In this document: positions 10,613 through 25,000 of the stretch, one piece after another
Numbering within the stretch: the stretch's first letter is position 1
Layout of the letters: every line of letters begins with the position of its first letter
DNA from: Apodemus sylvaticus
Lineage: Eukaryota; Chordata; Mammalia; Rodentia; Muridae
Length of the DNA: 64,000 nt
Direction of reading: 5' to 3'
Assembly: GCF_947179515.1 (NCBI RefSeq)
Contig: NC_067481.1
Location: 25,681,947-25,745,946 of the forward strand
The notes under the pieces: generated by a model
What the model saw: the letters and a program-made list of their open reading frames with translations, nothing else
Told to the model about the DNA's origin: nothing
The model's database searches: none
Made by a program: the position numbers and the translations under genes

Positions 10613-13600
10613 CTAGGAGTCCAGAGGTGAATGTCAGATCCCCTGAAGCTGGAGTTACAGTCATTTGTGAGCCACTGGGAAGAGAAACCCCAGTCCTCTA
10701 AGGAACAACAAACACTTTTTTTTAAGATTTATAATGTATGAGTGCCTGTCTGCATGTTATACCTGCATGTCAAAAGAGGGCATCAGATCCCACTAGAGAT
10801 GGTTGTGAGCCACCATTTGGGTGCTGGGAACTGAACTCAGCCAGTGCTCTTGACCTCTGAGCCATCTCTCCAGCCCCACGACAAACACTCTTAACTCCTC
10901 GGCCACCACTTCCGTCCCCTTCTTTAGGTTTTTTTATTCTTGAGAAAAGGTCTCATATAGCCCAGGCCAGGCTCCTTCTGCCTCTGCCTCCCCAGTGCTG
11001 GAAAGCAAGCAAGCCAAGTAGCTCGAGGGAGAGGAGGGAGGGAGGGAGGGAGGGAGGGAGGGAGAGGGGAGGGAGGGAAGCATGGGAGGAAGGACAGGAT
11101 CAAGATCATTAACACAGGAAAGTCAGTGCTTTAGAGGAAGGATTGGGGTAAAGGGATGGCTCAGCCTGACTGCTCTCCCAGAGGTCCTGAGTTCAAATCC
11201 CAGCACCCACAGGGTGGCTCACAACCATCCATAATGGGATCTGATGTCCTTTTCTGAGGTGTCTGAAGACAGCTACAGTGTACTTACATGTAATAAATAA
11301 ATAATTTTTTTAAAAAATCAGGCTGAGTAAACTAAAGGGAGCAAGCCAATAAGGAGCCCTCCTCCACGGCCTCTGCATCCTCCACAGCCTCTGTATCAGC
11401 TCCTGCTCCAGGTTCTCAGCTGGTTTGAGTCCTGCCTTGCCTTCCTTCAGTGGACTGACTTTGTGAGTTAGGATAGGGAAGTCAAATTAAACTCTTTGCT
11501 CCCCAAGTTGCTTCTGATCATGGTGTTTCATCACAGCAATGCCATCTAATTAAGACATACATAAAATAAGAATAATTTCAAAAAGAAAATTAGGATTTTC
11601 TCTCTTAAGTTGATGTTTTACTTTATAGTATTTTTATTTCGTTTGGGGGTTTTGTTTGTTGTTGTTTGAGCCAAGGTCTCACTGTATAGCCCTGGGTGGT
11701 CTAGAACTCACTTTTTATTTAACTGTACGGATGTGCGCATACACCCAGAGAACCCATACGACGGAACTGGATCCCTGAGATGGAGTTCTGGGTAGCTGGG
11801 AGCCACCTGATGTGGGTGCCAGGAGCCAACTGTGCCCCTCAAGAGCAGCACGCACTCTTTTTAATACATTATTCCTTCCTTCCTTCCTTCCTTCCCTCCT
11901 TCCTTCCTTCCTTCCTTCCTTCCTTCCTTCCTTCCTTCCTTCCTTCCTTCCCTCCTTCCCTCCTTCCTTCCTTCCTTCCTTCCCTCCCTCCCTCCCTCCC
12001 TCCCTCCCTCCCTCTCTCTCTCTCTCTCTTTCTTTCTTTTGGTTTTTTCAAGACAGGGTTTCTCTGTGTAGCCCTGGCTGTCCTGGAACTCACTCTGTAG
12101 ACCAGGCTGGCCTCAAACTCAGAAATTCTCCTGCCTCTACCTCCCAAGTGCTGGGATTAAAGGTGTGCGCCACCACCGCCTGGCTTAACTGGCCATTCTG
12201 GTGGGGACTCAGACTGCACGAACACTGAGACAGTGAGGACCTACTCATGAGAGTCCAGAGGGAACAAGGATTCCATCAGGAATTGGGCTAGAGGCCATTA
12301 ATGTGCTATTTTAGCCAAGAATGTGCCTCCAATAAGAACCTGAGAAAGTAGAAAGCTAATGGACTAATTTGTTTGGCAAAGGAAATTTCAAAACAAGAAA
12401 GCATTCAGGCTGGTGCTGAGAAAGCAGCTGTAATTGTTAAAGAGACCAGCGCCATTAAAGAGAGATCTCCTAGCCGGATGTGGTGGCGCACGCCTATAAT
12501 CCCAGTACTTGGGAGGCAGAGGCAGGCAGATTTCTGTGTTCGAGGCCAATCTGGTCTATAGAATGAGTTCCAGGACAGCCAGAGCTACACAGAGAAACCC
12601 TGTCTCAAAAAAAAAAAAAAAAAAAAAAACCAAAACAAACCCAAAACAAACAAACAAACAAACAAAAACAAACAAACAAAAAAAAACAACCCAAAAACAA
12701 AAACATCCAAAAATAACAAAAAAACAAAAAGATGATGATGAAATTGGCTGGGCAGTGGCACACCCCTTTAACCCCAGCACTCGCAGAGGCAGTGGGTCTC
12801 TGTGAGTTCAAGGCCAGCCTGGTCTACAGAGTGAGCTCCAGAGCAGCCAGAGATACACAGAGAAACCCTGTCTTGAAAAACCAAAAAAGATGAAATTGTT
12901 AAAGACAATGGGGACCTTTAAAGTCAGTTAGAATATATAATATGTAATATAATATGTAATATAATATATAACATGGTTATGAGCCTATAAAGGGCAAGAG
13001 GTGGTGTTGTGATAGTCAGCACCGTCATTTAACAGATAATCACTGTATGCCTTGAGCATGGCTGTGTAAAGTACACTTGATGATTTTAGCTGAGACAGGA
13101 AGACCCATTCAGGTAAACACTGATACAAATGAAATAAATAAATCTAAATAAAATTAAAAAACAAACAAAAACATTTACAAATTAAAGAGAGATTTAAAGT
13201 TGGGTGTAGTGGTGCATGCATGACTTTAACACCAAAACTGGGGACAGGGTGGGTGGGAGGGGGTGGCACAGAGGCTGGTGAGTCTCTGAGTTTGAGAGGC
13301 CAGCCTGGTTTAGTAAGTTCTAGGAAAGCCAGAGCTATAGAAAAACCTTCACTCAGAAAGAGATTTAAAAGACATCAAACTTGTAAAATGAGGTAAGACT
13401 AAAGTTTAGGGTATAGGGAAAGGTATTTAAATAATCTCAGTGTTGATAATAGAAAAATGAAAAATGCACACTTATGCCAGCACTGGAGGAGGCAGGAGAA
13501 TCAGGAGTTCAAGGACTTCCCCAGCTAAATAGTCAGTTTGAGGCCAGTAAGGGCTTCACGACATTGCCTAGGAAAAACCAAGTAAACAAAAGGGAGTCTT

Positions 13601-16600
13601 GCTGGAAGGGTGTGCAGCGGCTGGCAGGCTTCAAGGTTCTCAGTTATACTTAGGATCTGCTATAGTTTACTTCCTCATCTTAAAACATCCAAACTGGATC
13701 AACCAATCCTTTGGATAGAATAATGATTTCACAGGAAATTCAGAGAACCATATCGTAACCATGGAGGTTATAATAGGTTCATTCCAAGCAGAACAATTTT
13801 TTATTTAAAAATATTCTTGAGACAAGATCTCATTCAATTGTGCTTTATTTATATATTTGTCACTTCAAGGTATAGCAGTTTACACCTATAATTCCAGTAC
13901 TTAGGAGGCTAAGTAGGGGAATTGGAACAAACTCAGGACTGGTCTAGCCTACATAGTAAGTGCTGAGTTCAGGGACACCTAGGGAGTATACTTGAGTCCT
14001 AAGTTCAGGGTCACCTAAGGAGTATACTTGAAGCCAACGTGGGATACACAAGACACCACCTCCCAAAGCAAATAAAATACAGAGAAAGAAATAGACAGCC
14101 AAGAATGTGGTTCCACTTCAGAGCTTGCCCAAGATGCTGGGTTGTGTGGGGACTGAATCTGGGGAACTAAGCTAAATGCCCTGTCCAAATTATCTACAAT
14201 TTTAATAGACTAATTAATCAATTAGTTAACTTTGAGTTCTTAATAAGAATTAAGAGATATTTAAATTAGAAACTTGACCTTCTCTTAGTAGGCATTCAAT
14301 AAACAGTAGCCAATAATATGAACTCTAACTGGTGTATAATATTAGAAATCTTAGCTGCAATTTCTGAAGATGAAGCACATTTGTGTGGTAAAAAGAGCTG
14401 TGCTGGCGGCGCCTGAGACTCCATCAAGTCTCAGTCTCCGCAAGCAGAGATGCTCCTGAGTAAACGCATGCCTCGCTGAGAGTCGCCTAGACCAGCAGCA
14501 AGCAGAGCTCATCCCCTGGGCCTATGTCAGTCTACCATCCCTTCCTTACAGCTGAGTTCCTCAGGACATCAACTAGCTTACTTTCTATACTGAGTTACAA
14601 ATAAATGTTTGTTAAATAAATAGCCATCATATCCACAAATGTTAAAAACTGCTAAGCAGAGTCAATTGTATGAAGAATTCTAACATTTTCCTTCAACTAA
14701 GACAAACACATGAGCCCCAATGGTGTTGGCAGCATTGCAGCAAATACCAAATGAAGTGAGAATTAATACAGTTCACACCCTGTCGTGCCTTATTTAAATC
14801 ACCAACATTATACAAACATCACTGTCACCTGGCCCGATCCTGTTCCTGATGTTCTGCCCGAGGCACCCCAGCAACTCCTACACTGCAGAGCATTTCTTGG
14901 CACCCTGCTCAGGAAGCTAATTTGATTCAAAGTGAAAGCATGAAGCTCTCACTTTAAGTTCTGCTTGCATCCTATAGAGTCCTCACATAAACATGCTTGT
15001 CAAGTTTCCCTTACCTAATGCTAAAACCAAGTTCTTCTCACCTACTCCTTCACCACCTCTGCCAGAGAGCAGGCTGGTCTTCCAGAGCCGACTTCCTGAG
15101 TGGGCTGGCTGGCTGTGATCACACTAGTGAAGCCGAGACCAGGACAGTGCTCCCACATGGAGAGAAGTCCGGTTGTCAACACAGTGGAGATGTCAACATG
15201 CCAAACCACAACAAGCCACTCCTCTTGGTCAGTTAGCACACTATAGACAAACCCATGGCAGGCACTGCTTAATAAATTATTAAGACCTGCAGACCCACGC
15301 CCTACTGCTCTTCTGTGAGTCCACTCACATCCCTGTCCCTGGGAACGCCGGAGAGCTCACACTGCCCAGTTTCACAACAAGAGGTAAGAAGCCTGTAACA
15401 GCAGCAAAGAGCCACCTCGATGTCAAATGTCACATGATGCCTGGGCTTCAGAGATGGGAATAATCTTATTCGTGTGGTCAGAGAAGCAGAAATCACTCAT
15501 TACAACATTATAGGATTAATGAACAGGGCTGGCGTAAGTCACTGACTCTGGAGGGGAAGCAGTTGCTCTGACAGCGAGGACAAACAGCTTTAGGTGCTGC
15601 CACTGTTTGGGGACTGAAACGTTCTGGTAGGATGTCACATCCTAGCTGGGTTTAATAAGTAATATAACTAGCAGGAGGCTGAGGCAAGAGAACAGCTTGG
15701 GCTACATAGAAATACAAGGCTACCCTGAAATACAAGAGTAAGGCTCTGGCTTAAAAAAGCAACAACAAATTACTGTAACTACAATTTTACCTGGGACCCT
15801 GGACCTCAGAAAATAGAGAAATTTCCCGTTCTTGGAGTGCATGATGGCTCTCTTAATGAACTCCACCACCGACTGGCAGCGGTCCTCAAACTTGGGGTGG
15901 CACCATAAGCTGAAAGTCCCTGGAATGGAAGATGAAGAGTTTTCAACATTTACAAACTTTTTTGGTGGGGTGTGGGAACACGTTCCTGTCTTCAGGGCAC
16001 TTAGGAGTCTAAGGTAGGAAGATCTGAGATAGAGGACAGACTGTCTAGGTAGCAAAATTCTAAAAGTTAAAAAGAAAGAAAAGCAAACAAAAAACCTCAA
16101 ATGATCTGAGAGGCTGCTTTGAACATTTTAATTTTGTTTGTGTTTTGTTCTTATTTGACTTTTGTTGAGTCCTGGTTTCTCTGGGTAGCTTTCGCTGTCC
16201 TGGAACTTGTTCTGTAGACCGAGCTGGCCTTGATATCAGCCTGCTTCTGCCTTCCTAGTACTGAGATTAAAGGCATGCATCACCACTGCCCAAATGAACA
16301 TTTTAATTTTTTTTAAATAACTAAATTCTTCAACATTAAATTTTAAACAATATTTTTGTCTCATTTTTGGGGGGATAGTAATGGCACACACCTTTAATCT
16401 CAAAGCACTCTATAGGCAGTGATAGGCAGATCACTGTGAGTTCAAGGCCAGCCTGGTCTATAGACTGAGTTCCAGGACAGCCAAGGATACACAGAAACAT
16501 CCTGTCTTGAAAACCCAAAACATAAAACAAACCAATAAAAGAAAAATAAAGATCTCAAAAGAATTTAGAGGGGCCAGCTAGATGATTCGGTGTAAAGGTG

Positions 16601-19600
16601 CTGCCAGCAGAGATGGCGTCCCGAGTCCCCACCCGAGAACCAACATAGGAGGAAAGAACTAATTCCTCCCTCAGGCTTCCTGTCTACCATACACATGTGG
16701 TGGCCTACACAAAATGCATGAATTAAAAATAATTTTAAAAACCAAATAATTAAATTAAAAAAAACAACGGTTTTCTTTTCCATATGTATACTACTCCTTA
16801 AAGGACTGACTTCCCACATTGATACTTATAAATCTTCCAGGGTGCACACCATCCCTCTTTAGGGCCTCACTCTTGCAGGGCAGCCACAGGGAAAGCAAAC
16901 CAAGTCTTGCCTTCTTTCCCACGCCCAGAACGTTGTGAAGTTTCTACCTCAGACTCCAGAGTTCCAAAGGCAAAAGGGAATCTGACCTCCTGCGACTTAA
17001 TCCTAGGTTGCGGAAAAATAAAAGTCCCACAAAAGAACACATTTTGGAGTGCCTAATCACTCCGGGAACTGCAGACTGGAGTCTCCACAGCCACTCTTAC
17101 AGTATCACTGAAAATAATGCAGGAGCTGGGCGGTAGTGGCGCATGCCTTTAATCCCAGCACTTGGGAGGCAGAAGCAGGTGGATTTGAGTTCAAGGCCAG
17201 CCTGGTCTACAGAGTGAGTTCCAGGACAGCCAGGACTACACAGAGAAACCCTGTCTCGAAAAAAACAAATCCAAAAAACCAAAAAGCCAAAAAACAAAAC
17301 AAAACAAAAAAAAGATTAGAAGCATGCACCAACATGGCCAGCTTCCCCCTCCCCGAGACAGGGTTTTTCTGTGTAGCCCTGGCTGTCCTGGAACTCACTC
17401 TGTAGACCAGACTGGCCTTGAACTCAGAAATCTGCCTGCCTCTGCCTCCCAGGAGCTGGGATTAAAGGCCACTGCCAGGCTTTTTTTTTTTTTTTTTTTT
17501 AAGATTTATTTATTATTATATGTAAGTACACCAGTAGAGGGCATCAGGTCTCATTACAGATGGTTGTGAGCCACCATGTGGTTGCTGGGGTTTGAACTCA
17601 GGACCTTTGGAAGAGCAGTCAGCACTCTTAACCCTGAGCCATCTCTCCAGTCCTATTTTTTAAAATTATATAGAACATATATAATTTTACTATTTGTTAA
17701 AGATGAAAACAATTTGCATGCTAAGATGAATATGTCTGCTACTTTTATATAAAGAATTAAATCTTGCTGAGTTCGAGGCCAGCCTGGTCTACAGAGTGAG
17801 TTCCAGGACAGCCAGGGCTACACAGAAAAACCCTGTCTCGAAAAACCAAAACCAAAACCAAAACCAAAAAAAAAAAAAAAAAAAGAATTAAATCTTGAGC
17901 TGGTCATAGTGGCAGGGACAAGAATCAGTTCAAGTGCAGTCTTGGTTATATAGTTCAAGGCAAGCCTGGGCTACATGAGATCCTGTCTCAAACAAACAAA
18001 CAAACAAACAAGCAAACAAGGATCAGGGAGATGGGTCAGTGCAGACATAAGGACCTGAGTCTGGGTCCCCAGAATCCGTGGAAAGCTGGGTGTGGTACCA
18101 TAGCCCATGTTTCCAGCACTCCTACGGTAGGATGGGAGGCAGGGGCAAGAAACTCCCTAGAAGTTCAGGCCATCTGTGCTGGTGTACACTGCCCCAGTGA
18201 ACAAGGGAGCCTGCCTCAAGGTAAAAGGTACAGACCCACATTCAAGACATCCATGGTGTCCTCTAACTTCACAGGCATCCTGAAGCAGGTACATCCCTGT
18301 ACAAATCCACCCCTCACACAAACAGCACCCCACATATCCACAAACAGAGAGACAGACAGACAGGCAGACAGACAGACAGACTGACTGACTGACTGACTGA
18401 CTGGAGAGCTAGCTTAGAAGTTAAGAGTATTTTGCAAGGTTGGTACCTAGCACTCATATCAGGCAGCTCATAACTGTTGATAATTCTAGCTCCAGGAGAC
18501 TTAATACCCTCTTCAAGTGGTACATATACATACACTCAGGCCCACCCACAAAAATAATATAATTTTAAAAGGAGGGCAAGGGACTACCTCAGCAAAGACA
18601 GGAAGGCCAAGCTGGAGAAGAAAGGCTCTCCCGGGGCAGCAGCTCTTACCTCTGTAGTGCTCCATTCTAGTGTGATGGGTGACACCCTGTGATCGGAAGC
18701 TGAGGCTCAGGATGTAACGAGGATCAGAGCTGTCTCGTACCAGGAAAGAACCATCTGGCTTTCCTTTCAGTTTCATCTCTGCATCTTCCCAATTCATAGG
18801 TCCCCAGTACCAGCCACACTATAAAAGACAGAAAATACTAACGTAGTTAACAGAAAGATACCAACATCCTGGGCACAATCTGTCTTACCAGGGGAGATTT
18901 CCCCCATTCTCCAAAATATCTAAGAAGGTAAAAGCCATTAATACCTGTGCCAACCATAGCAGAGAGCACCAGGCTCCTTACACTCTTACTCTGAACCAGA
19001 GGACCAATCCATCTCATTACCAGTGGTCCTGTAAGGACCAGAAAGAACTGGGTCCATTACCTAGTAAAACAACCTTACACTATTCCAAATATTTCTCAGC
19101 AATCCTCCTCCATTGTATCTAACTTTTTCCCACCCAAATTCAGTCTTCTTACATTTCCTATGAAATGAACAATAGCCTACTGTCTAGCCACTGTGAATGT
19201 GGAAGCACAGAAACTCCTCTTCCTCTAAAACCAGGCAGGACAGCAGAGAGAGCGCTCAGGTGTGGGAGGAAAGGTGAGCTGCCAGCCCCCAAGCATCCCT
19301 ACCTTTTCCAGCTCTCGAAGGCTGGCTGCAAAGCTGCTTGAGTCGGGCCGGTAGAGGGGACACTGGAGGTGCTGGGGGGGCTGGCTGTGCAAGGGCTCCG
19401 ATGCTCTGATGGGAGCAATGCGGGGAAACGCATCTGCAGGGCAAGAGAATGGAGACAACTTGTTTATCCACACTGCTCCAAGCCACAGGCAGACTTCCCT
19501 TCCCCCAAAAGATGCTCACTGAAGAGGGGCAAGGCATTAGACGCTAAGCTGAGAGGGTGGGAGCCAAAGCAGTGGGGAGAGCTGGATGGGCTGGAACGAA

Positions 19601-21996
19601 AAGCCATGTGAGCTCATGTGAGCTGTGAAGGATGAGTGGGGCGTTCAACCCCAGGAAAGCAGGGGGGAGCTGCTCACTAACCTGACTAAGGTGACTACTT
19701 CAGGGGCTTCACCAGCCTAGAGCGATTCCAACTTCTCCCACCTCGAAGTGAAGTGCCGGTAAAGCAGCCTTGGAAATAGTGACTCGCTTACTTGCCCAGG
19801 GAGAGTAATGATTTTTGCCAGGTAAGTAGAAAAGAATGCTGATTTCATTCATTTTATTCCTTGGGTACTGGAGGCTGGCAAAGCAGGTATGGGCTACTAA
19901 ATGCTTGGTACTTATTTACAAGGCTGCAGTAAATACCAAAAGCTTAGGAAAAAAACCACACAACTTTGATAACCAGCAACATAGTAAACTCTTCACTCAA
20001 CTGACATCAAGGCAGTTTCTTTAGTGATATCTCTTCAGGGACCGCAAAAGCAGTACCAGAAATCCCAGGCTTTTACTTCTAAGAAAAGTAAGATTTACTT
20101 CCATAAGGAAACACGTTAGAAAAAAAAAGTTCTCAGACTCATTTTCAAGTTCTAGCCCAACATAAAGACTGAGCTTTCTCCTAAGCTGTAATTTCCATAA
20201 GTAGACTTCTCCCGTCCTTCCACTCTTATGTCTTGGCTCTAAGCTAAGCTAACCTGGGGCGTGGGGTGGAGGAGGCGGAGGTAGGGGGAAAGACTGCAAG
20301 GAAGACCCCATCGGAGCCACAAGGACAGATGTAGGCAGCGTCCCACTGATATCATCTACAAGAGAACAAAAGCAAGAGGTTCAGCAAAACGAGCACAGAA
20401 CAGCAAGGCGAAGGCAGAGGAGGAAGGGTCCAGGCTCCCTCTGGGCAAGGCAGCCAGGCCTTCATGCTTTCTTATGCTCGGGCAGGGTCGTTCTAATCAG
20501 CCTTGCTTGGCCCACAAAGCAGGAGAGTGAGGTACTCCTAAAGCAGCTCAGTAGAACAGACTGAGGGCAAGGCACAAGTGAAGCTACTCAACACGTGGAC
20601 AGTCATATCGCTTCATGCAAATAAGGTGCCCGCCCATCTAAGTGTCTACAGAAATGACAAGGGTGTGGAGAAAGGGACTGGGAAATAATTGGGTTATCAA
20701 TAAAAACCCTTAACCTTATCTGGCCCCTGACCAAAGAGCAAGTCCCTAGAGCTCACCCTCCCTACAGGGCAAGATGGAAGAGGGCAGTTAGAGATGATAC
20801 CTAGGAGGCTGAGGCTTCTTCTTGGAGGAGGAGGGGGAGTTGGAGGGTGTGGAGAAGTCAGGCCCCGCTGAGAAATGTCCACGTCCACAAGCGACACTGT
20901 CTCACCTGAGGGATTCACACAGCAAGCATGTTACAGAGGCACAGTGTCCAGAGCGGAGGTCAAAGGGCAGGGAGACAAAGGGCAAGCAGGGGAGGCCGGA
21001 GCCTCCCTCAACACCAACAGCCTTAGAATCCAGTTGTTGCTGGGTTGTGGTGCACACACCTTTAGTCCCAGTGCTTGTGAGGCTGAGAGAGAGACAGGCG
21101 GATCTCTGTGAATTCAAGACTGCCTGCTTGGTCTACAGACAGAGTTCCAGAACAGCCAGGGCTACACAAAGACACGAATTGTCTCAAAAAAACAAAAGCA
21201 AGGGCTGGAGAGACAGCTCAGCAGTTAAGAGCACTGACTGCTCTTCCAGAGGTCCTGAGTTCAATTCCCAGAAACTACATGGTGGCTTACAATCATCTGC
21301 AATGGGATCCAATGCCCTCGGAAGATAGCTACAGTGTACTCATAAAAATAAAATAAATAAATCTTTAAAAAAAAAAAAAAAGGGCCAGGCGGTGGTGGCG
21401 CACGCCTGTAATCCCAGCACTTGGGAGGCAGAGGCAGGCAGATTTCTGAGTTCAAGTCTACAGAGTGATCTCCAGGATAGCCAGGGCTACACAGAGAAAT
21501 CCTGTCTCGGAAAAAAAAAAAAAAAAAAAAAAAAACAAATCCAAAAAAAAAGAAAAAAAAAAGTTCAGCCGTTGTGGTTTAGAGAGGGGCTCAGAGGTCT
21601 GAAGCCTTGCTGCTTTTGAGCAGACCCCCATTTGTTTGCCCACACCCCGTAGTGGCTCACAGCTACCCTAAACTCTAGTTCCAGGATGTCCAGTGCCCTC
21701 TTCTGGCCTCTGCAGGCACTAGGTACACACATGGAATACACACATATGCAAAACAACTCATCTACATAAAGAAAATACGGATGGCTCTGTAGAAAAAGGG
21801 ACTTGCTAACAAACCTGGTTATCTAAATTTAATCCCCAAGTCCTGTATGGTGGAAAAAAGAACTGACTCTTGCCCGGCAGTGGTGGTGCCCACCTGTAAT
21901 AGAGGCAGGCGGACTGAGTTCAAGGCCAGCCTGGTCTACAGAGTGAGTTCCAGGACAGCCAGGGCTACACAGAGAAACCCTGTCTTGAAAAACCCC

Positions 21997-22028
<32 letters not shown>

Positions 22029-25000
22029 TCTTGGTAAGTGTCCTCTGACCTCCAAATGCATGGTTTGGCACATATTCAATAAACAAAATGTAAATAAAGA
22101 TGCATAGAATAATATTTTTTTAATTAATCATTTTATTCCAGGGTTAGAGAGATGGCTCAAGGGTTAAAAGCATTGGCCACTCTTCCAAAGGACCAAGATT
22201 TAGTTCTCAACACCCACACAACAGCTCACACCCATCCATAATTCCAATTCCAGGGTATCTGATGGTCTCTGGTAGCCTCCACAGGCACCAGGCACATAAG
22301 TGGCACACAGATATACGTGTAGACAAAATACCCATACATGCAGAATAAAATTTTTCAAAATAAAAGTCATATCTTTTCTTACCATACTAAGGACCAGGTT
22401 TGCTTAGGAGAAAGGCATTAGCTTGGCCTGACAGTAACAAAGCTGTCCAGTGCTCTGTTACTGATTTACCTTGAACAGGAGCTCTAATTCTGAAAAAGGA
22501 ATCTTTTTTTAATCAAAAAAAAAAAAAAAACCCACACTGTCTTTGCAGACTTTTGTGCTAGTGTGGAGCAAGGCAAGCGGACTGCGTTCTGCCATATGGA
22601 CATGACGAACGTAAGACCAGAACGCGTTAACAGCTGAGAGGAGGCTGGGCATACAGAGTGCTGGCCTCCACACCAGAAGACCCAAGTTCAACTCCTGCAT
22701 TTGTCCTCTGGCTTCCCTACATATTTGTTGTGACATACACATATGTATGCACATGCAGTTAAACAGAAAGAACTGCTGTGTAGCCTGGCAGTGTATTCCT
22801 TTAAACCAAACAATAAGGGGATAGAGATGGTAGAGTTCAAGGCCAGCCTCTGCTACACATCTGAAGCCTGCTTGGACTTTAAACAAAACTAGTCACCTAT
22901 GGAAGTTCTAGGAAGTGGGCCAGGGACTGCGGCCAGCCTCTGCTACACATCTGAAGCCTGCTTGGACTTTAAACAAAACTAGTCACCTATGGAAGTTCTA
23001 GGAAGTGGGCCAGGGACTGCTGCCAGCCTCACTGCTTTGGACAGTGAAGTGTCCAATAGGCCTGGACACGAATCCATTTTAGAAAGTCTAGGATGTCACT
23101 TATAGGTGCTAAGGCTCTGCTTTAACCTGAAACTAAAATCTTCATGCTCCAAAAGAGGAAACAACTATTAACTAGAAAAGTATGTAGCCAATAAGATAAG
23201 CAATTCTGTTTATGGGGACCCACTACAGTAAATGTCTATAAGATGTCATTTAACAACTCACTGGAACCTATATAGTTGGGGACCCACTGGCCTGGAAATG
23301 TCCATTCTAAATCATAATTCTGTTAAAACACCTTTATAAGGGCATAATATCTAAAGGAGTTCAAGATTAGCATTTTAAATTTGGTTTATTAATTAGTTTT
23401 TTAGATAGGGTCTCACTATACAGCTCTGATTGGCCTGAACTCTCTACACAGACTACACTGATTTTAAACTTTGCAGTCCTCCTCCCTCTGCCTCCCAAGT
23501 GGTGGAATTACAGGGGTAGGTTACCACCAACAAAGGACTATTTTGTAAAAGGCTTCTCAGACTTGAGCCAATGTGAAAAAGAGCATCTACTCAAGCAGAA
23601 GCTTCACACATGACCAACAGAACAGGTCCCATTCTGAAGTCCCATAACATGAAATGGTATGGCAGTGACCCATTATCAAGACACTCAACAGCCTTCTAAC
23701 TCATTTTATTTATTTACACTCCATATCTTATTCACACACATCACCCCCCTCCACCCTCTTCTCTACCCCTGTCTCCACATGGATGTACCACACCCGACCT
23801 CTAAATTCCCTGGGGCCTCCAGTCTCTTGAGAATTAGGTGCATCATCTCTGACTAGCATTCTTACTTTAGCATCTGTGTTCCCTGCCTCAAGAGGACAGC
23901 CTTAAATTAGACACAGTGAAGAGCACTAACAGCTGCTAGCACTGCCAGCCCCTAAAATGCTAAGACAAGAGCTCACACCGAGCCCTGTGTCCTTAGTGCT
24001 TAAACTAGACCAGACACTCGTGGGTCATTTTTATTAGATAATCTATAAACTTCCTTGGAAGCTAGGACAAGAATTCCGACTTCGGGAGAGTCTCTTATGC
24101 ATTGCAAGCTTATGTCTTAGTAATTCCAGCCTATAATTTATGTGTAATAACCCTAAACTGTGTAACTGTTGGGTACTCTATTACCAAGCAGCCTTTACCT
24201 TCCAATGGAACAGATCTGAAATTAGAGCACTCCGATGCCAGAAAACATCCCCAAACCCAGGGGCATGGATGAAGGAAATCATTGTAGACAGCCAGAGAGA
24301 CTACAGCTCCCCCAGAAATGCTGTGCAAGGGTATTTCCTGAGAAGTCTCAAGACACTCCCACTTTCAGTCGTAAGAGGAGAGAAAGACAGGATCCTTACC
24401 TGTGAACAAGGGGCTGAAGGAGACGGGAGAAAAGGCACTTTGAGTTCTTGTCAACCTGGGTTTCCTAGGGGGAAACGAATACATGTGCACTTAAATCACT
24501 AGAACACTGGATTCCAGATGTCCTAAAACACAAACCAAACCCTTTATTACAGACATATTGGCAACACTTCTGTAATAAAGCCTAAAATTTAAAGGAGAAT
24601 GAAATAATTGAGGCAATTCCTTAAATAGATTTGGCTACTAAATTCACCAGCCTACAATAGCTGCAATAGCAATCTCTTGGGTCCTGACATGCCCAGCACA
24701 GAGGAATAAATACCTTGAGTGGTAATTACTAAGTCTATTTCACAAGGAAGAGAGTTGGATGCGGAGTTGATTTTTATCTGAAAGCCAACCAAAAGGCTTT
24801 AGGCCTGAGCAGCTGCCAACCTGGAGCAAGGCTAAGACAAGACGGTTCCACATGGAGTCAAGAGCTGGGAGCACAGCCTGGCCAGAGGGCACTAAAGGAT
24901 ACACTGCTGGCTTCAATTATGAACACATAGCCCTGAGAGGTGAGCCTGGGCCATGGCTAGCAGGGTTGGTCTTAGGGTGCTCTGTCCAGCATCCAAGTAT

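Larger units (their letters stand above)
10555..10920 (-). mobile_element. B3-type SINE interrupted by a B2
   Basis: The left part (gtcagatcccctgaagctgg) and right part (cactcttaactcctcggcca) are one minus-strand SINE, split by a B2 at about 10715-10877 and flanked by acaaacact on both sides. Confidence 0.7.
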
